64,000 nucleotides of DNA from Lycocorax pyrrhopterus obiensis (lineage: Eukaryota; Chordata; Aves; Passeriformes; Paradisaeidae), in contig JACSVZ010000002.1 of the NCBI GenBank assembly GCA_014706295.1, forward strand, positions 20,939,994-21,003,993. The letters run 5' to 3'. Positions within the stretch are counted from its first letter, which is position 1, and the number at the start of each line of letters is the position of its first letter. The notes under the pieces were generated by a model that had not been told where the DNA came from, made no database searches, and worked only from the letters and a program-made list of their open reading frames with translations. Of this stretch, positions 23,210-35,900 are shown one piece after another. The position numbers and the translations under genes were made by a program.

Positions 23210-23399
23210 TTAAATGCACCGGGTTTTTTGGTGTGGATTATTTTGGCGATCATGTGTTTTATCTCCGGCAGCCTTTCCACAGCCCGGAGCGCTCCGAGCT
23301 TGCCGGGTCCGTGAGGGGCCGCTCGCGCCCCCGCGTGTCAGTGCGGGCGGGGCTGCGCTGCGCCTGCGCGCGGGGGCGAGCGGAGCGGGGCGGGCCGGG

Positions 23400-23491
23400 G
23401 CGGGGCGAGCAGGCTCCGCCGGGATCCGCCCGCCGTGGGGTCCGCCCGTCGTCCCACCGCTTCCCACCGCGTCCCGCCGCTGTGCCTTGCG
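23400..23491 (+). other. RSU1: RSU1 non-coding first exon (5' end uncertain)
   Basis: A strong donor, TTGCG|GTGAGT, at 23491/23492 lies 329 bases before the acceptor CCCCGCCTAG|ACC at 23820/23821, three bases ahead of the RSU1 start codon. This implies a 5'UTR exon ending at 23491. The left edge given here is a guess, set just after the GC boxes. Confidence 0.6.
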
Positions 23492-23820
23492 GTGAGTGCC
23501 CTCGGGGCAGGGCCGGGCCGGGCCTGTCCTCCGCCCGGGCCGGGCCTGTCCTCCGCCCGGGCCGGGAGAGCGGCCGGCATCCCGGGCAGTGCTCCGCTGG
23601 CCTGGGGCGGGCGCGGCGGACGGGGCGGGACGGGACGGGACGGGGCCGGGGCCGGGGCCGGGCCCGGGCCCGGGCCCGGGCCCCTCGGCGGCGCCGGGCA
23701 GGGGGTTTCGCTGCCCTCGGACCCCTCGGGGACGGAGCCATCCTGGCGCTGTCCCGGTTGGAGCCCTCGGCTCGTTTCCCCCGCCGCCTGGCTCACGGTG
23801 TCCGTTTCTGCCCCGCCTAG
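23492..23820 (+). other. RSU1: RSU1 5'UTR intron, GC-rich with tandem repeats
   Basis: This 329-bp intron runs from GTGAGT to CCCCGCCTAG. It contains a 22-bp tandem repeat (about 23,511-23,567; core CCTGTCCTCCGCC at 23523 and 23545). It also has a long G-run array at about 23,622-23,690: four GGGACGGGA-type repeats, then GGGGCC units, then GGGCCC units. The array is G-quadruplex-prone on the transcribed RNA. Confidence 0.6.
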
Positions 23821-23823
23821 ACC

Positions 23824-23932
23824 ATGTCCAAGTCCCTGAAGAAGATCGTGGAGGAGAGCAGGGAGAAGAACCAGCCCGAGGTGGACATGTGCGACCGCGG
23901 CATCTCCAGCATGCTGGACGTGCCCGGCCTCT
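23824..23932 (+). CDS. RSU1: RSU1 first coding exon (residues 1-37)
   Basis: It encodes [16 protein letters not shown] to MLDVPGL plus one base. The ATG lies three bases after the acceptor, and ACC|ATG gives a good Kozak context. The donor is CTCT|GTAGGT. It lies inside the CpG island and is much more GC-rich than the later exons. Confidence 0.95.
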
Positions 23933-26900
23933 GTAGGTACCGGCGGCGGCGGGCGGGCACAGCGCGGAAACTTCCTTATTTGTCCCGGGCGAGCCGGGGC
24001 CGGCCCTGGGTGCGGGGTGTCCGGGCCGCCCCGCCCCGCCCCGCTCCGGCCGCTGCCCCGGCCCTGCTGCGATGGTGCGGCCGCCCGGGACTCTACGGTG
24101 TGGGGGTGGCCTTTGGGCATGGAGGGCTTGGGGAGAGATCCATGGGCTGAGCGAAACGCCCCGCATCAGGCTGCCGGCAGCACCGCAAGCAGCCGTGCGT
24201 GTGTCCAGGGGAGCCCCGCGGCGGGGCTCAGCGTTCCCTGTCGTACTGCTGGCATTCTAGCACTTGACTGATGGCGAGACTTCCCCTCTTCTCCGTCCTG
24301 CTGCTGAAACAAAAAACGCCAGCCAAGTAGCATCTCCACTGGTTTTTGAAAGGGATAGGGTGACATCAGCCTGCAATTACTCGTGGCTGGTCTCTGAAGG
24401 GAGTACAATAATACCGTATCACAGATAGAGCAACATCATGCTTTGGGCATTGTACGATTGCACATGCTTCCTGAACCATGACAGGGTGCTGCTGTTGGTA
24501 GGGTACATTTGCTGTAGTTAATTTACAGCAAATACAGCATACCAGTAACAACACTCTGTTGCAGTTCTGGAGAACACATAAATGAAGAGCAAGTCAGGTA
24601 TCTTTGCCTTGCTAAAATGTGCATGATGTTATGGCACAGCCAATACTCAGGGACTTAAAGTTGTGACTGTCTGTAGTGTGCCACAGGCTGAAATTTTTCT
24701 GAATGCATGATGCAATGAGGGGGAAAAAAGCAAAATCTCAACTAACCAATGTACTTAAAACTTGACTGTGTCCTGGTTTAGCTTTTTACTATGTTAAACT
24801 TGATAGGAGTCGGGAGCAAATGTACATAACTCTTCTTACAAGATAGATACTAGCTCAGGGAAGGATATGGCTCACTACCAATGCACCATTATCTGCAGAG
24901 CTGGGAGCACATCAAGTTGTCTTCAATCACATCAATAAAGGATGAAGTCTTAAGTACAGTTTTGCAGAACTAGGTTCTGTACTTAAGTCTTCGTGCTGTA
25001 CTTACTCTTTTCCTGCTTCTAGGTGGTGCATGGAACTTTGGGAAGATGGTGGTGTAAGGACCATGTATGTGAATTCACATTAAACAGTCAATGCATTTCT
25101 ATTGGATGAGCATTTATTTAGCTCACATTAATTAAAGATGAATTTTCAGAACTAAGATCTGTCAGGTATATGGGGCAGCAATGGAGTACTGTTGCTTTTG
25201 TTAAGTAGACTTGGTGCCTTCTGTCAGCACTAGACACATAATTAATTAACCAGCTTTTGTCTTTCAAGCATGGAAAAAGGATAATGTTGAAGCACATTGA
25301 TAATCCTAAAAAAAAAAAGCTTTTCTTGTACAAAGACTCTTAGGGGTTTGTTGTTCAGGCAGGGCCAGGGACCACAAGGTGGGACACTGCAGTCCCCAGA
25401 TGTTCCCTGGTACCAGGTTGCTGATTAAGCATCTGAAATGTCTTTGGCAGGGAGCTCCCTACATGGGGTATAAACTCGTGGTACCCTAGTTAGACTGCGT
25501 CAGAGGGGTCTCTGCAGATACTCCTGGTGCACATCGTGTAGCTTGATCTAGCATGGGGATTTGGGGCCTTCTTCAATTTGAGATGAAAGTTAGGGAAGGG
25601 GGAAATGATGGCTGGTTTCTGTTAAATTAATTGCTTTTTCAGTTATTGTATTCACTGACCGAGAACAGATAAATTGTGTTTTTTGGTTTTGGGGTTTTTT
25701 TTTACCATGAAAAGTATTTGCCTTCTGGAGAAGGAATACCTTCTGCCAAATAAAAAGTAAAGAATAGCTATTACTTCTGAATTTTTGGTAATAGTTTGAG
25801 GAAGTGTTAAACTGGTTGTTTTCAAACCCCTGTCATCTGACTCCAAATAGATGGTCTTTTCTAATGTAGATTGGGTGTTTGGGTTTTCTTTGGCTCTCAG
25901 AACTGGCATGTAAGCTAAAGGAGACTGACCTGGTACCTTTCCTTCTCTGTATGTTGCATACCTTTCCAGGGCGGTGTTAAAGCTTGCCTTTTCAGCTCTT
26001 TTTTTTTCCTTTCATGAATTAAAGATCTCTCTTAAAAGCAATCATCACTATTCATGTCCAGTGACTCTTCTTGCACAGGGTTTCATCTCTAAGGAGGGCC
26101 AACAGCAGATATTGAGAGTTAAGGTAAGTTTAGATGATGATTGTAGGGAACATTTTTGGCTGTTTGAGTTTTAAGGACTTAGTAGGTTGGAAGATATGCC
26201 TGAGTTACAGTGTTCAATAGCTCCTGATCAGGATTTTGTCTCATGTAATTATTTAGTGCTTGTGAATGCCCCTACTAGAGGTGCCAAAAATCCCTTAAAG
26301 GTAAGCTGCTCCCTATAGTCCTTACTCTTCAAGAACAGGACCAAGCCTTGTCTCACTGCACATTTGAGTACTTGCTGCAGAGTGGCTAGTGAGCTTGTAT
26401 TTAAGCTTTCGTAACTTAATTCACTTAGGGTTAATACAGACACGAGGATTTGGAAGAAGTATACCATGTAACATCTGTTCTGTGTGCCAGTCAATCCTTT
26501 TCCTTAGGTGTAGCCCTGTTCTTGTCATGCGTGTTTAGAAAAAAACCCCAGCAAAATGTAATTGATAGGGAAAACTGGTGTTATGTGGGGGCAAAGAGGA
26601 GCAAAGGGGAATATATGCCGTGTCTTGGATATGATTCTCTTCTGTTTTTTTTTCTCAGTCTAGTGAGTAACTTGCTGCAGTACAGGGCAGTCACTCTGAT
26701 TTTCTTTTGCATTGACTTCCACCCTCTGTAGCAGCTGTGGGAGAGACGAAACAGACAAAACTTGCCTCTGTTAAATACCAGTGTGTCTTCCCAATTAAGG
26801 ATGAAATATTTCTATCTGGAAGGAGATTGACAGGTTAGCTTAGACCTGGAAGCTTGTCAACCTTTACATCTCTTCCCACTTTCATCTTTAGCAAAGAATG

Positions 26901-29900
26901 AGTGTGGTTACTGGCTTATTTACAACGTGGCATTCAGATTCACAAAGAAAAGTTAAGTAGTCCCTGAACCACTTCTAAATCAGGAGTTCATTAATGTCAC
27001 TAGAAGTACAGTTCTGTTTTTGGAATATTCCTTGAATCCAGGCACTTCCATGTTTTCTCCTAATGATTTGAAGTACAGACTAGAATTGGGTTATGGACCG
27101 TGAGAGCATCTGAATTTTTGATGCTTTCAGAACTGTAATATGAGAACCCTTTTTCAGACATGTTCTGTAGAAAAGAGATTTCATTTGAGACAAAAAATAT
27201 CCCTTGATCTAAGTGTTCTGTTCTTTAGCTTGTCATGCAAAGACTGTGTGAAACAATTTTGTGTTAAAGACTGTTCTTATTATTCCAGCATATGATAAAA
27301 CAACAGTTACACCATCTGTCTGCACATCTATACTATAGTTGTGCATCCTCTGTACATAAATAGTGTTAAAAAATGTCTTGCCCTGTGGATGCGTTCTGTT
27401 GTGTTGGTTTGGGTTTTTTGCCTTCATATTGTGGAATAAATAGATGACATTTGTTTATAAAGCACCCATTATGGACAGGTAATGGTAGAGAGCATTAATA
27501 GACATCCTGTAGGCTGAACAAGCAGGTTCAGCAAGTAGGGAATGATGTGCCCTTTCCCTAGTGTAGCAAAGGATGGGGGGCATTTATTGGTAGGACTTTG
27601 AACAGCCATCAGCAGCTATGGGATTGTTCTTAGAGTATGGACCAGTCTCATTTATGTGTCTTTTAAGCGATTGGTATGGAGAAGCCAAGAATAAAGGAAT
27701 TATTTTGCCCAAATAACTTGCGACATCTGCTCTGTTGTCAGGGAAGGAATATTGGATGCAATCCTATTTATGTGTTCATTTACTCTCATTATCATTCCAT
27801 CTGTAAGCTGTTCATATTTTGAATAAAGTACGTACTTGTGTGGTAGGAATTAACATGACTAGAATTTTTTATCAGAAAGTTAGTGTTGATAAAATTGTTC
27901 ATTCCTAAAATAACCAAAGGACAGAAGATGGAGAGGCAGGCTGCTTGTAACAATACTGTAACGCTCATCCTGCATTAACTTCCTCCAGTGGGACAGATGG
28001 TGTCTTATCTTGGCTCAGCAAAGTCACTGGGGTCTTCCTGTTTTGTGGGTGTGGGGGTTTTTTTTCTAATTTATTTTGCTTTGGTTTGGTTGGTTTGTCA
28101 GGTTATGGGGGTTTTTTTCCAGGGTTTTTATTTGTTTTATTTTTTTCCTTAATAATTAGGTTGAGTATTGTCGTCCAGATATTTCTTGTAAAGCTAACTT
28201 GCAGTGCATGGCAGCAGTATATGAAGAGACTTGATATTAGGGCCAAAATGGAAGAACCTAAATATTCTTCCTTTGACTTGCTCTGTTTTGAAGTAATAGT
28301 GGGACTGGGACCATAATGAGAATTCGTGATTACTGTGCAACTAAATTGCTCTGGCAGTAGGTATTGTCCTGACCGTCAGACTTCTGTGTGAGTAACAGGT
28401 GCATTCATGAAATCACAGTAACTTATTGCTTGTATGCTAATGACTATAATGTTATCAAGGCAGTGTCCAGAAGCTCCTCCGATGGCATCATAGGTTATAG
28501 CGATTCCCCCAGGGTATCTCAGTGCCCTTTCATTCTCTGGAGACTGGTACTCAGGATGAGTCATCTGACCTGTTGTATGTTATGCTTACCTGCACTGTGT
28601 ACATCCAAATCAGAATTGCCCCACCAGGCCCCCTTTAGCCTTCTAGATGTTACTTGGGGATGTTAATCAGTTGCTTAAGACAGATATGTTCTTTGTCAGA
28701 CTTGACGGTTTAGTTGTCCTACAGAATGACTTTATGTATAGGATGAGGTAAGTCTCAGTCAGCTGTTCGCACAACACAGTCCTTTTCACAGGAGTAGGCA
28801 TGTGGCACTGTACTGGAAAACATGTCATTTCCAGGGGCTGGTTGTTTGACACAGGTCAGTTTAATGTAAGTGAGCAAATTCCCCTCTGTGTAAGGGGTGA
28901 GCAAGTACCACTCTCGTATCGTGGCTCCCTTTCTTAAAATGCTTCTAAATTTGTCTCTGAACTGGTAGTAGCTTTGGACCTTTCAAGACTGAAGAATCTC
29001 TTTGTCTTGATATGTCTAAAATGCTGCTGGAAGTAGTCCAGAGCACAGACACATAAACCTTTGCTATTTTCAAAATAGTATTGGAGTGTAGCCTTTCTTG
29101 CTCCTTTGGGGGATGTCAGCCTGCTATTGCTGGTCAAAGATGCCATGGGATTTTTTGTCATGCATCAGGATTGACTGAGATAGTGGAGTCTCAGACAAGG
29201 TGTCTAGACTTCAGTCAAATTCAGACAGTAAAATACAGATTCAAATGTCTTCGGTCTAGGGATTTCAGCCTTGAAATTTTTGATATGGACTTTTTTCTAT
29301 TCTGTATAGATGTGAGAGAAGAAACCTTTCTGAAAATAGTCTCGATTGAAGAATACAGTAATGGGACAAAAAAGGAGAGGGAGTAGTAAGAATAATGCTT
29401 CTAACCTTGTGTTGCTAAGGGCCAGTGGTGCATATGGCTTGATGGTGTAGTCAGAAGACTTACTTTTGAATATGCACAGAACATTATGGTATTTAAATTC
29501 ATCAGGAGTTAAATGTTCAGAAGACCAAAGTCTGCAGCCCCGAAGTTTCATTGCCCTTGAATAAGCATCCACACTTCCTTTGTACAGACGTGATGACACT
29601 GTGGTAGGAAAGGTTCACCATGTACAAACACTTGGATTAAATTGGAGTCTGCTTCTGTTCTCTATTAGTAAAATAGTTCATTTTCTGAGCTCAGTTTGTA
29701 GCTGATCCAGAGCCGTTACTTGCATTTGTGCTGCTGTGTAGCATTTAGTGCAGTTCAGTGACTTGATGCTTCTGTGGTGCAAGCAAGTTGCATGCAAGTG
29801 CTGTCTCCTTAGAAGAGGCTGGCTTTTTGTGGGAGTTAAATATTATTTGTCATGCTTTTAAATATTGAATTGCATCTTGAGCACAGAAACAAAATCTTAA

Positions 29901-32900
29901 ACACTTCTCTTAGTTTATGTGAGTTGTCATTTTGATTTTTATGCTTTCCCATAGTGAGACAGGGGAAGATCTTATCATTTCTTATAGAAAGAGTTTGTTT
30001 TATTTTGATACCTTGGAATGTCTAGCCTTAGTTTTAAGAAATAATCACCGAAGTCGTATCTTCTTCGTAGAATGAATGATTCATGGGCAGAAAAGAGTGA
30101 AGAAAGTCGAATCATGGTGGACATATGAACTAAATTTGAGCTTTCCTCATATGGTTTCTCAAGTCATTCTAGCTGCTTTGATTAAAAGGCGTGTGGTGGG
30201 GATGGTTTTACTGTAATTAAATTCATTATGTGTTCCAACAAAATAATAAACAGATCATTTTGATGAATTTTGGATTCTCTGAAACTGGCAAAGCTCTATG
30301 CAAAACTAGAATGAACTAGTCAAGGCCACAGAAGCGTGGTGGCATCTTCAGTCTTTGTTCTGCTCTAATAAACCAAAAAAGCATCAACTTTGAAGGAGAA
30401 GAGGAAATAGTGCAAAAGTTCTCTTAGAATATACACTGCACCTGAGTGCCCAGTTTGACTTCCCAGTGGCTGCACCCACAGTTCAGCATGAGTGTTGCAG
30501 ACCTTTACCAGGCAGAAGCGATGCAAGGGTCCAGTTGTCATTGTGCCCATGGCATGATGCTGATTCTTTAGTATGGAGGTGAGGTGGTGTTAGTTGGTCC
30601 TGTTCTGCCGTTTTAGTTCAACTTCTCTGTTTTAAAAGCAAAGTGAAATGGAAGCAACTTTGTACAGTATCAAAAACAATAATGAATTTTTTTGTGGTGT
30701 TGTTAAGTCTAGGTAAAGCCTCAGAGCTCTAGAATGACTCGTTTTTGAAGTTAAATGCGGGAAAACAGGTTTTTTTTCTCTGGCATTGGTGATGTCAGTT
30801 TGCCTTGGAACTGAAGACATCAGACTAGAGCACTTCTCATCTCTGGATGCCAAATGATAGGGCTGCCCTTCTGAAGGTTGTGTTCTTGTTAGTCGGGCTT
30901 GGATATCAAGGGCCCATGAAATGTTGACTATTACTGATTGTCACAGCTAATAAAATGGCTAAACCAAGAGAAACAAATGTACTTAGGCATTTGTTCACAA
31001 GCTTGTTACTGTCTCCAGTATCTTCTCTGATTTTTCTGGGTAAATTGCAATCCTGTATTTATCTATATGAGTAAGCACTCAGTAGCGTTATATGGTCGCT
31101 TATGGTTCAGATGCTGGTGTGCCTTTTATGTTTTAAAGCTTAGAGCTCTGCTCTAAGCTGTTCTTGTCTGCCCTTTAGTGATGGTTTTCCTACAATACTC
31201 TTACAGACTTGCTATGAGCTTCTTTCCCTGTCCTCTTGTTCTGCATTGTGAGGTGATGCAGGCAGTACTTAGAGTGCTCAAATTTTAGGAGAAATTTGGG
31301 GTGGGTGTACTGTTTGTTCTTTTCTCCTCCCTGCCTTTCCTTCCTTCACAACCTGCAATTGCACAGGGAACCATGGTGATGCTTTTTTTTTTTTTTAAAC
31401 ACTGAACTTTCTGATCTGATGGTGCCTTTGAGTGTTTGCTTTCATTCTGCTAACAGGTTATATTTGCCTCTGTTAAGTCATGAGCTTTTTCAAGGGTTAG
31501 CTGAAACAGGTTGCTGTATCTGTGAGTAAAAGCTCTTCAAGTTGTGTCTGATGCAGTAACAGAAATGTAAAGTTAAAGGGCAGAGGAGTAGGTGGATGTG
31601 TCCTTTAGTCTTGATCTTCTCTTGTTTATTGTGACAATGCACATGAATCAAGTTACTGGAGTGGAGAGAATAACTTTACTATTTTTTTTTCAGCTGAAAT
31701 AGATACAAGCTCTTAGTTGCCATGTCCATAAACTTAACTTCTTTCTCTCTTCATTTGCAGTTACGCTGTCTCACATCACACAGCTGGTTCTGAGTCACAA
31801 CAAGCTTACAAGTAAGTATATTCCTATTTTTGGACTTCATTGCAGGCAGTTAAGTAATATTGAAAAGCTGACACTGCTAGTTTGATATAGAGTACAATGT
31901 CACTATTAAGAGTGGTGCTTCTTGGTTAGTACTTCATTAAAAGTGAAGAGGTTGAGGGTGTGACTTAGCAGCCATTTTCAGCTTGCCTTTCAATACAGCT
32001 TCAAAACAGACCTGCAATGTACTGGAAGATCTGTAATTCTCTGTCTTGTAACCAGTTAAGTCAGAAATCCATTTCCTACCATGACTCTGAAGTCCTTGTG
32101 TTAAGGTGAGAACTTTTGATATCTTTAACTGTATCAGAAACAGCATAGTTTGTGTTTTAGTGAATGGATAATGAATTTGACTGAAGCAAAGCAAATTACA
32201 GCTCCAGTGCATTGTATCTATAACCAAACATATATGAGCAAGGCCAGCTGAATGTAAGCATCAGGCGTGGAAGTCAAGTAGCCTATTTCTGTCCAAAAAA
32301 AAGCTGTCTCTTTGTCATACTGCACACACCACCTTCAGCTTGTGGACTCTGCTTCCCACAGTAAAGAAGCCCCTAAGTGAGGTGTTGGTGAATAGCATGT
32401 CGAGAACATAAATATGAGACTTAACTTGGCAGAGGCAGATATCAGACTGACTTTTGCAAGGCAAAAGTTTTTGTGGGTTTGTGAGTTTTTTGTTTGTTGT
32501 TTGTGTGGTTTGTCTACCAGTATCTGGTGCAAACATTCCTGCTTCTTGGTTGTTGAAATTCAGGCAGTAAATTTGGTCTTACCGCTGTTGCTCTGCATCT
32601 TCTAAAGAGAAGTGTTGGTTTTGGTAATGTTCTTGTTCTTGTCTGCTCTCTGCATGTGCCAGTGGATTTCTCTCTAAAGCAGTCCTTCCCTTTTTGAAAC
32701 CTAACTGGAGAGATGAAATGGGGAGGGGAATAGAACCAGTAAAGTGGATATGTGGTGACAAGAGGACTGGGTAGGTGCTTTAGGGTGTATCCAAGGAAAT
32801 CTTTACAAATTGAGATGGGTCTAAAAAAACACAAGCAAACCAATAAAACCCAGCCTGTTAAACTCTACACTTCTTGCTGCATGAGATGTAAGGTAGTATG

Positions 32901-35900
32901 TGTTACTTAAAACATGTGAATTAATGCAAAAGTGTCACTAGAGTCTCTGAGCATTTGTAAAGGATTAAACGTGAGGAAAAACATAAATATCCTTAGATTT
33001 TAGCACATAAGCACTTCTCCGGATGCAGTTTATCGGGTACTAACATGTAGCTCAAAGGGTTTGTAGTAGTAAATATGTAAAATTATGGGCACTTTATGAC
33101 AGGCTGTGAGAAGTATGAATTAGTTATTCAGGACCCTTCTTCTGATGGTGTAGTGCCCTCTAGACTGCCATCTTGCTATTTGTTTTTATCCCATTGTAGT
33201 TTTCAAAGAAATCTCAATTTAGTTACAAATGTGACCAACAGTTTCCAGCCATCTGGAATGTAAATGATGACTGATGAGTAAATTAATGGGCCAGTTAAGG
33301 GAGGGTGAATCCAAAGCGCATCACTGTTAAACATACAGATCTGTCCATGGTTTAGAAGGCCATGAAGTTAACAATAGCCTGAAGCTGGGAGAATGTTTTG
33401 AGAAAGATTATGGTAAATTTTCTTTGGGCATATTGCCATCTGGCATCTGTTATCAGCCACTGGTGGAGCTGGGCTGTGGGGCCACCCAGCTGGTGACTTT
33501 TGTGTGTTCCCTCAGGTACTGCAAGGAGATGGCTGTCTCTGAACTCGAGCTTCTGAAAGCTAGGCAGTTTGTTGTCCTCAGCCACTTCAGCTTTCTCTGC
33601 AGCCTTTGGAGGGTTGCAGGCACCTTGAGGTAGCAGTTCATTCTGCGCACCTCTGTCTAATGCTTGTGGTCAGACAGCTCACCCAAGGTTGAGTACCTTG
33701 GGCTGACAGGAAAGATTCTCTCTGGTGGTGATTATTTGCTCTGGTACGTCTGTCTGAATGGCTGCTTACCTGGCACAAGGATGAAATGAATTGGAAATGT
33801 TACTGTTTGTAAACTTCACTATTCTTTCTCTGAGATTTGTAAAATTCGTAGAACTTCTGAAGTCTAACAGGCTTTCAGACTGACAGTGAGTCAGCTCTTC
33901 CACCTAGTGCCTTACAAACTTTAACGTAGCTAAAGGGTGATCTCAGCTGAACACACAACTGGCTGGGCAGGTAGCAGCTGTCTGCCTTGCTGTGAGGAAG
34001 AGGAGAGAGGCTGAAACTCCTGCATGGAGACTTGAATCAAAGTAAACTTGGCTGTCTCAGATCTGAGCCTGGGGAGAGCATGTGCTTCATCATGAGCTCC
34101 ACACTGAAAAGCTGAATAGCTAACCTATGTCCTAGCTGAGGCTTAGCTGCAGACCTTACTGGGGGAGGAAAGATCCAGTAATAAGAAGCGTCCAAAACGG
34201 ATGTGTTCAGGTTGACTTTAACTATTCAAGAAAAATCCAGAGTGTACCATATGCTTAAAGTAGTTTTAGTTTTCGAAATACCAGTTTAAAGATCACCATG
34301 ACTGTAAGTTTGTGTTACATTGCATTGAATCTCAGCCTTTAATTAAATGCTTTCTCCTAAAGTGGCCATTTTATCAGCAGACTGCAAGTATATGCCATCT
34401 CTCAGCCAAGGGATTCTGTCAGCCTTTCTAATTGCTGTGTTTGGGTTTCTTTCATGGGAAGGGAAGACCACTGCTTCTCCTGAGAAGTAACTCATCAAGT
34501 CTGAAACTTACTCTTCTTTCACAAATGGATGTAGACACTTAAATAGATAGCACACATTTTTAAAAGGCTACATTTCAAGTTCATATTCTCGTATTTGACA
34601 CTGTTGACCTAATCTTTTAAGCTATGTAATTAATTGTCTTAGCAGATTGTTCTTAAAATGACTAGGAAACTGATGGCAGTGACACTTGACATGCTACACT
34701 AAGGTCATATTAGCATCTTCTACTAGTTTTCTGCCATTTAAATGAGTGTTCTGCTAGCTGTTTTTTGCTGTTTAGAATAAATATGTCTATCTGAAAGAAT
34801 AAATAAATGTAAAAACTGGATATGCATATTTTTATGTAAACATACTTCGCATTTTTGCCAGAAAACTATTAAAAGTAAGTAAAGTTTCATTAGCAAGTGT
34901 GAGGACTGCTCTATTAAATCCATCGTACTTCTCAGAGTACTTCTGCGGCATGGATTTTGTTAATATTTCTAGTGTGCCATTCGTGCTGCATTTATGTATC
35001 TAAATCATTCATTATCAGAAGTACTCAAGTTCACATTGATTTTTCTGGATCTATACTAGGCTGAATTTTTTTCATCTATCTGGTGCTAATGGAGGAGTCT
35101 TGAATTGGCTTTTTCTGCTCTAGGTGACTTCTGAAACAGCTGAGTCTGTCCTTTACTGCTTGGTGAGAACTTCTTGTGCTTCAAAATAAGAAGCAAAACT
35201 CTCAGTGAAGCTAAATAGCTGTGATTCTGCAGTCTTGTTGAACCAGGTGCTGCGTAAGTGACAAAGCTGGGATGATTCCTCTGTAGGGTCTCTTGACAAT
35301 CCACTAGAAAGCAGGAAAGTGAGAATTTGTGCTTTTTCTTAGCATAATGTAGACATAGAAGCCAGTGTCTCTATATGTTGTACCATCAATATGTTCCATC
35401 ATTTAGTCATTTTAAAGCCTTCTGTCCAGTATACAGCTGAGAAGCAAAATTCAAGACAGTCTTAGCCTGTATAAGTTGTCTGATCCTGACCCAGGTGTCT
35501 TTTGAGCCCGTTGGCTACCATCAAAATAAATGCAATAGAAGTCCTAACAAATGTTCTTTAAATTGGTGAAAATGAATGGCTGAACCATAGATATCTGCCC
35601 TTCAGTGTGGTGGATTAATTTGGGTAGATGTGACCAAGTTGTTTTTGTTCCATGTCACTTGATGTTAGCTGAGGGACATACAAGTGACATTCACCTCCTG
35701 CTCAATAGGATCATTTATGGGACATGAGTAGTGGTAGGGAATTAGGGTACCTGTGCTAGAGGGGCACAGAGCGAGTTTGAGCCACAGGACATTCTGTTGT
35801 AGAAACCACATTCGATAAGTTTGGTCAGCCACAAGTACTGTTTCTGCATCATCTGTGCAACAGTAGTAATTTTTATGGGTATTTATACTTCTGTTTTATG

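Larger units (their letters stand above)
23270..24110 (+). promoter_or_regulatory. RSU1: RSU1 CpG island / TATA-less promoter
   Basis: This is a sharp block of GC-rich, CpG-dense DNA against an AT-rich background. It covers the upstream flank, the non-coding first exon, the first intron and the first coding exon of RSU1. GC boxes are visible (GGGCGGGGC at 23345-23353 and a GGGGCGGGGC run near 23,397). There is an NRF-1-like palindrome, TGCGCCTGCGCG, at 23359-23370. No TATA box is obvious. The features fit a broadly expressed housekeeping gene. The transcription start cannot be placed exactly but should lie upstream of 23,491. Confidence 0.8.
23933..31760 (+). other. RSU1: RSU1 intron after first coding exon
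   Basis: This 7.8-kb intron starts in the CpG island and turns AT-rich by about 24,300. It contains the inverted repeat at 24949-24987, a G/T-rich stretch at about 28,040-28,150, and a T(14) run at 31383-31396. I recognise no second gene. Confidence 0.7.

Noticed and set aside
23210..24166. Several long open frames (up to 318 codons) on both strands in the GC-rich region
   Set aside because: They are rich in Arg, Pro, Gly and Ala, overlap each other in many frames, and span the RSU1 promoter, 5'UTR intron and first coding exon. Stop codons are simply rare in such GC-rich DNA.
24771..24800. TGTCCTGGTTTAGC, which resembles the start of a common avian LTR
   Set aside because: Only about 13 bases look similar. 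I found no matching CA end, terminal inverted repeat or target-site duplication downstream.
25330..25590. A GC-richer patch with GGGTATAAAC, considered as an old LTR or a promoter
   Set aside because: No terminal repeats, no duplication at the edges and no exon following a start site. There is too little to support a call.
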